The notes under the pieces were generated by a model. That model was given only the letters and a program-made list of their open reading frames with translations, made no database searches and was not told where the DNA came from. From Hymenoscyphus infarciens (taxonomy: Eukaryota > Ascomycota > Leotiomycetes > Helotiales > Helotiaceae), in contig LLCB01000101.1 of the NCBI GenBank assembly GCA_001414345.1, positions 115,661 to 179,660 on the forward strand: DNA of 64,000 bases, in the 5' to 3' direction. How positions within the stretch are numbered: the first letter of the stretch is position 1; each line of letters begins with the position of its first letter. Below, one piece after another: positions 1-12,239 of this stretch. The translations under genes and the position numbers were made by a program.

Positions 1-210
1 GAACTGGAGACGTGTCGTTTTCTATGTAGGAAATGTTGCAAGTAAATTCCATATTTTGGCATCTTTCCCCAGTGGCAATTGAAGACTTGATGGCATTTTC
101 TGGAATCGGTCTTTGCAGCGCGAGACTTTTCGGGAAGTCTCAACCCACATTGTCTAACAACTGTTAGTGACCCAAGTCTTAGAGTTAGAACCGGGCTTTC
201 ATATCTTTCA

Positions 211-919
211 TCATTTCTCTCCCGATTTTCCAAGAAATGCTGAAGGAGAAAAAGCAAGCTCTCCTCCCTTGGTGTGGAACCGGGAGTTGCGGGTTCGGTT
301 AGGAAATGTGAAAGCTTGAAGGGGCGCGGCACCGTTGATTTTGTTGCTATTGAAGAAAGGGGAGAGGGTGTTTCCCGGGCCGTAGTAGACGAGAGGTTCA
401 GGGGTGAGGTAGTGGCCTGATTGGAAGGTTATATAGTCGCCTGTCTTTTTATCCATGATTAGTATTCTTCTTTTCTACTTTGAATTCCAGAATTGAGTGG
501 TGAAATATACCAGCACTAGATCCAGCAACGACAATGTTCTCCCACACTTCCGTCTCTTTCCCCTCCCCTTTCAAGATCGAGTATAGGGTCTAACGAACCA
601 ATGAGTAAGCAGCCCAAAGGTTGATGACCAAGCTCTCCACTTTTACTTGGGGAAGTAAATCATAGTCCGGAGAAATTAATGGCCATCCTCTTTTCAAACC
701 TGATTGCACGACATGAACGGGTACCATTTCGCGATTCATAGCCACCAGACCTCCTCCATGGAAATAAATCAGTGCTGGAGTCTTTCTGATGGTTGATTTT
801 GATGAGGGAGGATGGTAGATGTCGAGTTTCAGAGGCCCGGAGGCGGAGGCTGTATATGTGTGGGTCGTTTTGGTGATCTTTTTCGCGGTTGAAATGGATT
901 GGTGGCTTGTCGGAATCTT
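211..919 (-). pseudogene. alpha/beta hydrolase (steryl-acetyl-hydrolase/lipase-like), one nonsense codon
   Basis: Reading the minus strand from about 919 gives one continuous frame. It contains LKLDIYHPP, then ALIYFHGGG (oxyanion-hole HGGG motif, about 749-760), then PDYDLLPQVK and NIVVAGSSAG (the GxSxG nucleophile elbow, about 511-526). This order is the signature of the alpha/beta-hydrolase-3 family. A 70-bp intron (441-510) with GTATAT donor, ACTAAT branch site and ACAG acceptor follows GSSAG. It joins cleanly to an exon beginning DYITFQSGHYLTPEP that ends at 211. The frame is broken once, by TAG at 590-592, between the HGGG and GSSAG blocks; a CAG-to-TAG change there would be RIP-like. 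No convincing start ATG is visible, because the frame meets a TGA at 920-922. The C-terminal catalytic Asp/His region is not recognisable, so the gene is probably also truncated. It lies just outside the RIP island. A sequencing error at the stop cannot be excluded. Confidence 0.62.
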
Positions 920-1024
920 TCAAGTTGCCGACAATATATATGATTTGTATTGCGGAGGCCCTCTGGTGCGCCTAGGTTGAGTGTGGAGTCATCTGGTGCT
1001 GTAAGTAGTACCAGTGTGGTAGAA

Positions 1025-2569
1025 AGTTCAACTATCGTAGTTTTAGCGTAGTTTTTAGATCCTAAAACTGTATATAGTTTTAAGAGTATTAGTAGGACTA
1101 TCTAATAAAAGAGTAAAACTAACTATATAAACTACTATAGTTTTAGAAAACTATTATTAAAAGAGGCTATTTATAATAATAAATAAGTACTATATTTAAT
1201 CTAAATTAATACTTAAAGTACTTATAATTAACTTAGCTACTTCTCTAGCTATTTATATATTATCCTTCTCTTATAGAGCCTTAATCTCCTTATTAATTAT
1301 TATAACTACTTCTTCTAATATCTAGTATTCTAAACTATAATTATAAGTATATAAGAGTATTTTTTAAAGCTATTTCTAACTTATTCCTTTATACTAATAT
1401 TATAATCTTAGTACTAGAGAAGAGGCGCTTAGAGCTAGTAGATATAGCTAGTAGAAAGAGAATATTAAGTACTATTTAAAAGAGATAGAGGTATTAAAGT
1501 TATTATACCAGCTTCTACTACTATATTAAAGGATTATTATATAATAATATATAAAGTAAAGTATAATAGAATTCGTATTTATTAGTAATAGTAGATCTAT
1601 AAATAGCTTTATCTTCTTAATAAAAAAAGGCTAAGAATTCGTTCTTATTAACTAATAGAAGCGTAGAAGGAGTATCTAAAAGAAGAGTAGATAGTTAATA
1701 TTTAAAAGCTTAAAGTTAAAGTATTAGAGGTCTAACTATTCTAATTAATTTAGGCTTTTAGTACTTCTTAATAGACTCTACCTACTATTACTTCTACTAA
1801 GGATTAAGTACTATACTTACTATATATACTAGAGATTAATTAGAAAGTTAATAGTATTTATTTAGTTTATTCTAGCTAGAATTAAAATATCTAGGAGAGT
1901 ATAGAATAGCTACTATAATCTCTCTTTCTCTTCATAAAAAGTATAAGATAAAAGTCTATAATAAGAAGTATATTAGATATTAAGAAGTTATTATATTTAA
2001 GCTTTTTTATTATATACTTAAAAGCTTTTAAAAAGTTATAGATAATCGTTACTATATACTACTTATTATTAGAAAGAGTATCGTTCTAATACTTATAATC
2101 GTTGTCTTTTTTAGAAGTATAATCTTAAAAGAAGAGAAGGATATTCTTCTTATATCTAGGTATACTATTAAGTATATTATACTAAGAATTCTCTCTCGTT
2201 GAATTATCTCTTTTAAGTCTTATTCTTATAATAGTCTTAAAAGTTATAAGTTATTAAACGCTCTTTTAAATCTATATAATAATATTATATAATTTACTAA
2301 GTAGTCTAATCTTATACTATTATTTAAATATCTTAAGAGTAGCTAAGAGTATTAAAGAATTCTTAATATTATTACTATTAAGAGTATTCTTTTTAGTATT
2401 AAATAGAAAGGATTATATAGTTAAGTTAATAATATAGCTTATATAATAAATTTAATATTTAAAGCTATTATAAAAGAGTATTTAGAACTTCTAGTATATT
2501 TCTAAATCGTTAGAAACTATTCTAGAGTAGAAGTAAATATATATACTTATTAAGATATATTCTAATATA
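1025..2569. other. Unassigned RIP-mutated left flank
   Basis: This AT-rich stretch precedes the 5' LTR of the large retrotransposon. It has the same lack of CA/TG steps as the elements, so it was probably repetitive too. Six-frame reading gives only short fragments that I cannot assign to a transposase or reverse transcriptase family. It may be the left half of the element split by the Ty3 insertion. Confidence 0.5.
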
Positions 2570-2760
2570 TATAACAGTTCTAGTCATATACGTCACTTAC
2601 GTAACTAGGTTGTCTCGAGGCTTTTCTAAGGACTTGCTTAATATATATAAATAAAGCTAGAGTGCTTATACTCTCTACTTTTCTCTTTAGTTCAGTTTTC
2701 CTTAATAAAAGGTACTATTCTATAAGTACTCTCTTTATATATTTATAAAGAGCTATTATA
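2570..2760 (+). repeat. 5' LTR of outer Ty3-type element
   Basis: A 191-bp repeat beginning TATAACAGTTCTAGTC and ending GAGCTATTATA. Its partner is at 17227-17417, and reverse-complement copies flank the inner element. The canonical TG..CA ends are not visible, as expected if RIP changed them. Sequence resembling the start of the gag leader follows directly, matching the inner copy downstream of its own 5' LTR. Confidence 0.88.
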
Positions 2761-3359
2761 CTAAAACTAAACTCTTCTTCTTTACCTAGGAAGGCTTTTA
2801 CTAATATTCTAATAATAATATATATATTTACTCTATATTAAATCCTCTAAATCTACTATCCTCCTTTATAAAGCTAAACCCTTTTACGTTAAGTAATAAG
2901 GTCTAACGTTCTTCTATTAGCTACGTCGAGTCTTTTAAAAGTAACCTATTAACCTAAGAACTATTCTACTCTACTTTAGAGTTAGTAGAGCCTATCTCTC
3001 TCTCTACTTCTATTAATATCACGTTCTAATCCGGTTTAAGAACTTAACCTACTAAAACATATATACTAGCTATTACTATACTACTACTACCTCCTACTAA
3101 GAATACTACTAGTCTTTTATAGTATAAGATCTCTAAATCACCTCTGCCTAACTCTATCTTATAATAAGTCCTTAAAGTAATAACCTTATTAATAAGCAAA
3201 GTTTATAAACTTAAAGTAAATACTTTAAATATAGCTAGTAGTTCTTATTAATATACTCCTACTTAACTATAAATATTTAATATAACTCGTTCTCCTTTTA
3301 TAGCTCTATTATTAAAGAAGACTAGTTAGATAGCTAATCTCTACTTATTTACTATAGAA

Positions 3360-3561
3360 TATGACGGCCCTCTATAAATACATAAAGAGAGTGCTTATAG
3401 AATAGTACCTAATATTAAGGAAAACTAAACTAAAGAGAAAAGCGAAGAGTATAGGCACTCTAGCTTTATTTATATATATTAAGCGAAGCCTTAACAAAGC
3501 CTCGGCAAAGCCTTAAGCTAACCTAGTTATATAAGTAACGTATATGACTAGGACTATTATA
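3360..3561 (-). repeat. 3' LTR of inner Ty3-type element
   Basis: A 202-bp copy of the family LTR in reverse orientation, ending at the TAGAA duplication. It is slightly longer than its partner because a short GC-richer motif (AAAGCCTCGGCAAAGCC region) is partly repeated. It retains a few unmutated CpA/CpG steps (TATGACGGCCC), so this end is among the least RIP-altered. Confidence 0.87.
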
Positions 3562-6500
3562 CTACTCCTCTTTTAAAAGAGCCCTCTATAACTAAGCAGC
3601 TTTATCCTCTTTTAATATAGGAGTATTAAGCTCTAGCTTACTATAATCCTCTCTTCTAGCCTTATATACTATTTTCTATAGCAGAAGAGCTTCTAGAAGA
3701 CTAGCTATTTTTAGCTTCTCTAAATAGAACCTCTCTACTAGTTATAACATATATATTAGTTATTAAGCTAGATACTAATTAAGGTCTTTATTATAGCCTT
3801 TCTACTTAATTTAGTAATAAAGGGACTACTATCTCTTCTTACTAGCTAGTATTTCTTTAACCTCTTATTCCTCTTCTTTATTTATAATAATTAGTAGGGG
3901 TAGTATAACTACCTATCTAGGTAAAGGATTATCTATAGCCTTATATAACTTCTTAGAGGCGAAGATAGAGTAAACTTTAATAAAAGCTAGTAGTTATAAT
4001 TAGAAAGTAGAACCTACTTCTTTAAGAATCTTAAAAGAGCTAGCTATCTAGTAGTCTAGCTTTTAGCTTAGTTATTAAGTTACCTAGTCCTTTATTATAA
4101 TAAAGACTATATCTTCTACTCTAAAATCAACGTCTTATCTATATTTATTTATATCTCGTTCCTTCTTCTATTAAGCTTTTAATATATTTACTTAGCTAAC
4201 GTCTAAGACCTTTTAGATTATCTTTATAACTACTATAGCCTCTTCTTATAATAGTTATTCTTTTATATTAGCTAGTTCTAGTGTTTACTAGTTAAATAAG
4301 GTTCTTAGTATATATCTCTTTTATAACTTAAAAGGTAATATTCTAATAGTACTATAAGGTAGTACTAACTATATATAGTCTATTATTAGAAGGATCTTAG
4401 ACTAATTAGTATAATAATAATTAATATATAGCTATAAGTACTAATTAAGGTATTAATTTATAATCTTAGTCTAGCTATCTATTTAAGCGTAGTTTATAGT
4501 TAAGAGTTGAAGCTAAATACCTAGGATTCGAGTAAACTCCTTCTAGAACATAGTAATAAAGTAAGAGCCTCTATCTAATATTATACTTTCTAGAATCCTA
4601 TAATATTATAGAACGTGTTTAATATATAACCTTACTATTTATTTAAAAGTAATATTCTTATAGTAAGGTATTAAAATAGACTATTTAAATAAGTAGTCTA
4701 TTACTATAAATATATTATTATAACTATACTTATTAACTAGAAAGGACTTAAAATCTATAGCTATATATTACTATATATATAGTAGTACTAGGAGTAAGTA
4801 TAGATAGCTAGGTGTTTTATCTTAAGAAACGTCTACTCTTCTATAATTATAACAGTTTTATATATATCTTATAATATTAGCTTTTATATTTTACTAAATA
4901 TATCTTAAATATAGAATCTAGTAGGTCTTATCCCTCTTTAGGTAAGCTAAAAGTATTTAATTATAAGCCTTATAAATTAGGTCTATTCTTAGTATATCTA
5001 CGTCTAGTACTACTAAGTAGTTTTAGTAAAGTAAAAGGCCTTCCTCTAAAGTATATAAGGAATTAGTATTAGTTTTAGCTTATGCTTATATAACTTAAAG
5101 TATTATAATATCCTTATTTACTTAGTAGATTTATTCTAAAAGTATAAATAATTCTTAGAAGTGGTTATTATTAACTAGAGCTAGTATAATCGAGCTTATT
5201 TTAACTCTTAAGTCTTTAAGCACTTCTATATTAACTTATTCCTTTATTAGAAGTATATAGGTCTAGTACTACTCTTTAAGTTCCTTTTATAAGCGTATCT
5301 TATTTACTTTATAAGTTAAAGTATCTATCTTACTATTCTTACGTCTTAAATAAAATATAATAATAAAATAGTACTTAGCTAAGGCTTTAGCTTACCTTAC
5401 TTAATAAGTAGTAAGTTACTTAGTAGTTATAAAGTACTTAAGCGCCTTATAATTAATATAAATATAGATTTTTAAATAAGTACTTTATAGTTCTAGTCTC
5501 TATTTTATAAGTAAGTATATAATAGTAAGTAGCTCTTTATTATATATTTTATAGTTATACTTAGCTAGAGATATAGTCTTACTAAAGTAGGCTATAAGGT
5601 ACTATTCTCTATTAGCTTATTATTATTATAATACTCTAGTAATAATTCTATTTAAAGCGTCTATTTTAATTATAGTAGAGAGATTAGAAGAGTAGTAGTA
5701 GAGGATTAGTATAAAGGTAAGTACTACCTTTAAGTCTTTAAACGCTTTCTAATACTCTTTATTAAAATTAAAAGGTATATTATTCTATATTAGGTGTACT
5801 AAGGGCTTTATAATTACGCTATAGTTCTAGATAAACCTTTAATAGAAGTTATAGAAACTAAGGAAGCTCTAAACGCTTTTTACTATCTCTAGAACTTGCT
5901 ATTTCTATACTACTAAGACCTTTTTAGGGTCTACTTTAATACTATTAGTACTAATAATAAACCTAAGGTATTTTATCTTCTTAACGTTAAACTTATACTT
6001 CTTAATATTAACTTATAACCTAGTATCTTTAAGACGTTAAAGGACTTTTTATATATACTCTTTATATTTAAGGACGTTTAATAAGTAAATAAAGATATTA
6101 TCTAAGTAGGTAGAGTAGAAGTTATCTAGATAGTTAAATAGAATGTTATTTATATAACACTAGTAGGTAGACAAGCTATTTATTAGACTAAATAGTAAGA
6201 CTTTATACTTATATATTCTATAGTAGGTACGAAAAGTAGTTAATTCCTTAGTATCTAGATCTATTTATATATAGTAGAAGGCTTACTAGATATCTAGCTT
6301 AGTAAAAATATAAGCTTAACTAATATATATAAGTGTTTTATTAATTAGAAGTAATAGATAGTAGTCTTTTTAAGTAAGATTATTAAGTTTTTAGAAGTTA
6401 ATATAGAAACGTAGCCTTTTATCTACTTTCTTTATAAATAGAATAGAAGTAGTAAAAAAGAACTAGCTATATTTAATAAACCCTTTATAGAGATTCTCTA

Positions 6501-8979
6501 AGATATATTCCTTTATAGCTAGTAACTCTTCTATAGATATCTTATATAAAGAGGAATATCTAAAAGTATTTAGACTTTTAAGATTAATCTTATAGTTATA
6601 GTATTAGTAAGATAGGAGGGTATCTAAGGTAGTCTTAGAAAATACCTCTTTAAAGTCCTAGTACTTATTAGAAAGAGCGATATTAGAGGCTATATCTAGT
6701 TCTTAATTAGCTATAATAGTGTTAATTTCATATATACCTATAGTAAACATCTTACTATCTTCTTAGAGTAAGTAATAATATATTCCTATAACTAAAATAG
6801 CTAAAATGTTAATAATAGAGTCTAACTTCTTTAAGATAAAGGGTTTCTAATAATATACTAGAGCAAGTACCTTCTTTATAATGCTTTTAAGTTCTTTCTT
6901 TATAACCTAGTATTTTACTTATATTAAGGACTTATAACCTCCTCTACTATATATAGTTAGAGTATAACTAGCTAGGGTTATAGTATTAATTTTAAGGTAA
7001 TCTATAAGCTTTAAGAGCCTTTTACCTTATTAGCGCTATTTATCTATTTCTATAGCTTAGTTATAAGTATTAGCTTTATCCTAGTAAGAGAGTATAGAGT
7101 CTTTTAGTTATATAGTGTCTTAAGAGAGAGGAGTTAGCTATTAAGTAGAGAAGTAAGGCTTAAAGTTATTAGGCTAGAGTAGTTTCTAATAAGTTATATT
7201 AATATTAATATAAAAGTACTTAAAGAACCTTTAGTTAAGAATAATATTATATAGACCTAAGTCTAAGAAGATAAATAGTATATTAAAGAATTTATAGCTA
7301 TCTAAGATATAATTTAAAAGGAGATAGTATATAGCTTTACTCTTAATTTCTCTATTATATCTATAAATCTTAATAGAGATAAGAAGTCTTTTAGTCTTTA
7401 AACTATAGAACTTTATAAGGTTATAACTAAGTTATATATTTATAAAAGAAAAGGTATTTACTCTAAGGTTACTAAGAGTAGTAGTTTATATACTAAATCT
7501 ATTAATAGTTATTATACTAGGTAAAGTAAACGCTTTTCTACTAATTAATAACTATAGATTAATCTTAGAGAGATTAATCCTATATTTACTTAAGAAGGAG
7601 TCTTCTCTTAAGCTTCTTCGTTTCTCGACTTTAAGCTAGTATCTTTTCTTTTAAGCTCTTTAAGGTTAACCTTATATATTCTTAGCTTTAGATAATCCTT
7701 AATATAATAACTAGGCTTACTATAGTTAAAGTACTTATCTAATAGTCCTAGAGTTAAGCAGTTATTTATAATAGGAGTGTTAAGGCGTCTAAGAGGGATA
7801 AAAGGGGCTATAGAGGAAGAAGGGCTAGTAGGCGTAGGAGTAGGTGTATATAGGTTTAGAGTAAGAGGAAAGTTTATTACTTATACTCTTTAAGAAGTAA
7901 GATTTTAGAGGTTACTATTAATACTACTTATAAGATTATAAAAGGAGTTTATATCTCTCTTAGCTTAGAACTTAGTAATAATAAGAGATTAGTATAGTAT
8001 AGAGGTTAACTTATTCTATAAGTCTTCTACCTAGTCTTATAAGAGAACTTTAGCTTTATTTATAAGTTATTAGAACTTAGTATAGAAGTCGTAGAAAGTT
8101 TCTATCTTTAATATAATAAGGTCTTAGTATTAGATACGAGCTTCTTAGTATAAATAAAAGCTAATAGTAATGTTTTAGAGGTAAGTTAACATCTCTTTAT
8201 AGCTATAGAACTAGTTAATAGTATTAAACTTATATTTTAGGTAAATATAGTTTTAGGCTCTTCTAGAAGTATAGTAGTAAATTAAATTCATCTTTACTTC
8301 CTTAGACTTAAAGTAGTTAGTATTAATAGATAACTTTACTATAATTTCAGTTTCTTAGGTTATATAGGTAAATTCGTCTTCTATAGTAAATTAGTAAGGA
8401 TTAGCTATCCTACTTATCTTCTTAGATAATAAAACTATAGAAAGGGAACGAGTTATATTAAGAGTTTATAACTAAATAGGAGTATATTAATAGGAAGTAC
8501 TAGCTATATTTAAAGTATTTATTTTAAGTTTATAAACTTTACTTATTAATAAGGTTATTACTTTAAGGATTTGTTATAGAGTAGAGTTAGGTAGAGGTAA
8601 TTTAGAGATCTTATACTATAAGGAACTAGTAGTTGCCTTAGTAGGAGGAGGTAGTAGTAGTATAGTAATAGCTAGTATATATGTTTTTTTAGGTCGAGTT
8701 CTTAAGCTAGATTAGGATATAACGTTAATAGAAGAGGGAAGAGAGATTAGCTCTACTAACTCTAAAGTAGGGTAGAATAGTTCTTAAGTTAATAGGTTAC
8801 CTTTAAAAGACTTAACGTAGCTAATAGAAGAACGCTAGACCTTACTACTTAACGTAAATAGGTTAGGCTTTATAAAGGAGGATAGTAAATTTAGTAGATT
8901 TAATATAAGTAAATATATATATTATTATTAGGATATTAGTAAAAGCCTTCCTAGGTAAAGAGGGAGAGTTTAGTTTTAG
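3562..8979 (-). pseudogene. gag-pol remains of inner Ty3-type element
   Basis: Translated through stops on the minus strand. A gag with a decayed CCHC knuckle (CFNC..GH.. now read as YFNYSKPSYYIKDYL, about 7735-7690) is followed by an RT with the landmark blocks KGFIKYS, LFIKKV, FTKLDI, YKVLLFSL and YLDNIF. RNase H contains AYFSKTMSLAKYN and YTNYKALKYF. Integrase contains IAIDFKS, FIVIDYL and DRG.YF. These are the canonical D-D-E and YxDD neighbourhoods with RIP-consistent replacements. No complete frame remains. Comparison with the outer copy shows that differences are mainly C/T and G/A. Confidence 0.85.
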
Positions 8980-9170
8980 TATAATAGCCCTTTATAAATA
9001 TATAAAGAGAGTGCTTATAGAATAGTACTTAATATTAAGGAAAACTAAACTAAAGAGAAAAGCAAAGAGTATAGGCACTCTAGCTTTATTTATATATATT
9101 AAGCGAAGCCTCGGCAAAGCCTCGGGCTAACCTGGTTACGTGAGTGACGTATATAACTGGGACTGTTATA
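8980..9170 (-). repeat. 5' LTR of inner Ty3-type element
   Basis: A 191-bp LTR in reverse orientation. Its outer end (GGGACTGTTATA) abuts the TAGAA target duplication at 9171-9175. This copy keeps GCCTCGGGCTAACCTGGTTACGTGAGTGACG, unlike the TA-converted LTRs elsewhere, so it approximates the pre-RIP LTR best. Confidence 0.87.
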
Positions 9171-9834
9171 TAGAAGACGAATTTATCTATATAACCTAGG
9201 AAACTAAGATTATAGTAAAGTTATCTATTAATACTAACTAGTTTAAGTCTAAGAAAGTAAGAATAAACTTAATCTACTACTATACTTCTAAAAGAGCCTA
9301 AAACTATATTTATCTAAGATATAAGTTTAATACTATAGATTAGTTTAGAAGCTATAAAGAGATATTAACTTACCTCTAAAATATTGCTATTAGCTCTTAT
9401 ATATACTAAGAAGCTTATATTAAGTATTAAGACCTTATTATATTAAAAGGAGAGACTTTTTATAACTTCTATACTAAGTTCTAATAAATTATAAATAAAG
9501 CTAAAGTTATATAATAAAACCTAGTAGAAGACTTATAGAGTAAATTAACCTCTATACTATACTAATCTCTTATTATTACTAAGTTCTAAGCTAAGAGAGA
9601 TATAAACTCTTCTTATAATCTTATAAGTAGTATTAATAGTAACCTTTAAAATCTCGCTACTTAAAAGGTATAAGTAATAAACTAGTATATATCTACTTCT
9701 ACGCCTACTATCCCTTCTTCCTCTATAACCTCTTTTATTTCTCTTAGACGCTCTAATACCTCTGCTATAAACAACTACTTAACCCTAGAACTATTAGATA
9801 AGTGCTTTAACTATAGTAAGCCTAGTTACTAATT
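9171..9834 (+). pseudogene. gag (capsid part) of outer Ty3-type element, resumed after the inner insertion
   Basis: The sequence from 9171 continues the host element exactly where 3354 stopped. It aligns with the inner element's gag on the opposite strand at about 8400-7730, differing mostly by transitions. Read through stops, it ends in the start of a CCHC knuckle (CFNYSKPSY) at about 9811-9830, where the pogo-like element interrupts; the knuckle continues at 12240 (YIKDYLKL). No initiation codon or uninterrupted frame survives. Confidence 0.8.
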
Positions 9835-12239
9835 GCCGGTTCCTCTTCTCCTACGCTTTCGCTTTGAGTCGGCGGAACTAAGTATAGGTTAGAAGTAAGT
9901 ATAGGAACTCGTAGATTAGTGCTCTACCTAAAAATATATACTATAGTATATAAACCATCTTAATTACCCTATTATAACTATTACTAGTAACTACAATATC
10001 GCCTCTCTTAGTATATAACGTAATATAAGATCCTAAGGCTTTATTCTACCTCTTACTACTATTCTAGTAGAAGATATACGCTCGTCGCTCCTACTACTAC
10101 TACCTAAATCACCTTCTACTAATATATAAATAAGAGAGGAGAAGGCGATAGAGTAGGTAAGAAGTAAGAGTAAGAAAGAGTCTCCTTATATAGTTATAAA
10201 GATATATTAGGTAAACGAGGAGTCGGCTTAGAGTATACTAGACTAGGAGAAGAAGAAGGCTTTTAATAAAGATAACAGATATAATACTTATAGTAGTAAT
10301 AATAAGGTGTTAAGTAAGGCCTAAAAAGAAGCTATATATTAGTACTATTATAAGTAGTAGGAATAAGGACTTAGAGCTACTTATAAGATAGTCTTTACTA
10401 TGATTAGTTACCTAAAAAAGGCTTAAAGTCCTTTATAAGAGACTCTATTATAGAGCTAGTTTATAAAGTAGCTAAAGTAGAACTATAACCTCTATATAAT
10501 TAAAACGAAACCTATTATATATAAGAGACTCGAGTTATATATTAAGGAGGAGGTAAAGAAGTGGTTTATAGAGTACTAAGAAGAGCTTATAAAGTATAAG
10601 ATTTAAAAGTCTAAGTATATTCTTAATATAAATAAGTTAGGCGTATAAGTAGGCTATATAAGAAGTAAGTAGGTTATTATACCTTTATAAGTTAGAGAGA
10701 TATATATAATAAGCTCTAAGAATTAGAAGTTAATAACTATAATAGAGACTATCTTAGTAGATAGAAAGTATATACTAGCTCTCTTTATTATTATACTAGG
10801 AAAGAAGATTATAGAGAACTAGATATTAGTAAACTTAATAGGTAAAGAGATAGTAGATTATTCTCTTATAAGGTATATTAATAATAAGATTATAATAAAG
10901 TATCTTAATTATCTTATTAAGGAAACTAGGGTATTAAAAGACTTATCTTAGAGGATTCTTCTTCTTAATAGCTATAAATCTTACTAAGTCTTGAAGTATT
11001 ATATGAAGTCTTTTACTTTCCTTCTTATCTTACTTATATTCTTTAACCTCTTAATATAGAAGTCTTTAGGCTATAGAAACATTACTATAAGTAAGCTATT
11101 ACTACTACTCTCTACTCTCTTAACTTTAAGTACTTAGTTACTTTATTCTTCTATAACTTAACCTATATCTATAGATAGACTATAAAGCCTTATATAATTA
11201 TTAACTCTTTTAGAAATATAAGAATATACCCCCTCTTATAGAAAGTAGTAGAGAAGAAGATATAGTTATATAATAAGAAGAAGCGTTTAGTAGATAAAAT
11301 AAATATTAACAACGAGATTACTCTCTCTCCTCTCCTACTTACTTAACCTACTAAAATATAGAGTACTACTACTTAAGTATAAGCTCTTAGTTCTCGCGAT
11401 CCTACCTAGTTTTCTAATCCTTTAATAGAGCTCTTTAAGAGTATAATGAAGTAAGTAAGTATTAACTTATAAAAATCCTACTTTATTATAGTTTAATATT
11501 ACACCTTATAAGAGAAGATATACGAAGATATAAAGTATAAGAAGGGCTTAAGAAGGAGTATTTATAAGAGTAAGGTAATTATTATATAGAATATATATAA
11601 AAGGAAGGAGTACCTTATAGTAGAGAGGAAGAATAAGGCTCTTAAGAAGGCAAAGAAGGACCTTACTTAAGCTATTACTAAGGTAAAGAAGGGACTTCTT
11701 ACTCTTAGTATATAAGCTTATAAGGACGAGAGGGCTTATAAGGCTTATATAGTAGAGATAAAGAAGTAGAGAAAGTTTATACCTCTTAAGTTAACTAAAC
11801 TAATCTACTAGCTAGATAAAGAGCCTACTATCTTTAAGTAAGCTTCTCTATAAGAGGAGTATTACCCTAGGTTACTTTAAGCTATATAAGAGACTAAGAC
11901 ACTTTAAGAAGATCTTATTCTAGAGAAACTAGGTAGAGAAGAGGAAGAAGTAGTCTTTAATCTTAGTAATATATAAAGGAAGGAGAAGGAGATAATAAAG
12001 AGTAAAGATAAGAAGTCCTTAGATTAAGAGAGTATAGCCTCTATTAATTCTATTATAGACTAAGCTAATTTTATTAATCTATTAGATCTAAGATTATATA
12101 AGGTTTATATTAATTAGGTACCTAGATTTAGGTAAGAGAGTAATATAAAATAAAGTACTAGTAAAATCGCATAGACTTCTATACTTACTTCCTTGCTTCC
12201 GCCGATACTAAGCGAAAGCGTAGGAGAAGGGGAACCGGC
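9835..12239 (+). mobile_element. pogo/Fot1-like DNA transposon inserted in gag of the outer element
   Basis: A 2405-bp segment absent from the inner copy of the retrotransposon. Its ends are inverted repeats: GCCGGTTCCTCTTCTCCTAC at the left and the complement of GCCGGTTCCCCTTCTCCTAC at the right. The similarity continues through CGCTTTCGCTT and GGCGGAA, about 60 bp in all. TA occurs at both junctions (9830-9831 and 12240-12241), with three extra bases (ATT) before the left repeat. The interior encodes a decayed DDE-type transposase. The inverted repeats keep many CpG/CpA steps and are less mutated than the interior. TA target sites and this transposase type fit the pogo branch of the Tc1/mariner superfamily. 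Confidence 0.82.
10420..11290 (+). pseudogene. pogo-like DDE transposase, RIP-degraded
   Basis: Reading through about a dozen stops gives a recognisable fungal pogo/Tc5-like transposase core. KKWFIEY and LIKYKIQKSKYILN are followed by LGVRVGYIRS (equivalent of the MDExG block, about 10640), RKLITIIETIL, FIIILGKK, IENWIL, and LLLNSYKSY (equivalent of LLLDSHxSH, about 10966-10992). A hydrophobic stretch leading to LQPLDVG-like sequence follows. The catalytic Asp residues now read Asn, as expected from G-to-A changes, so the enzyme would be inactive even without the stops. An N-terminal HTH/CENP-B-like part is not resolved. Confidence 0.7.

Larger units (their letters stand above)
3360..9170 (-). 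mobile_element. Inner Ty3/gypsy-type element, same family, inserted antisense
   Basis: A 5.81-kb copy of the same retrotransposon family lies on the minus strand inside the gag leader of the outer element. Its LTRs are at 8980-9170 (5') and 3360-3561 (3'). The flanking 5 bp, TAGAA at 3355-3359 and TAGAA at 9171-9175, form a perfect target duplication. The interrupted host sequence matches the inner element's own uninterrupted sequence around 8370-8400, which proves the join. A polypurine tract (AAAAGAGGAGTAG on the minus strand) precedes the 3' LTR. Coding order on the minus strand is gag (about 8700-7690), protease, RT (about 6520-6080), RNase H (about 5650-5400) and integrase (about 4850-4200). 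All domains carry RIP-type stops. Confidence 0.93.
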
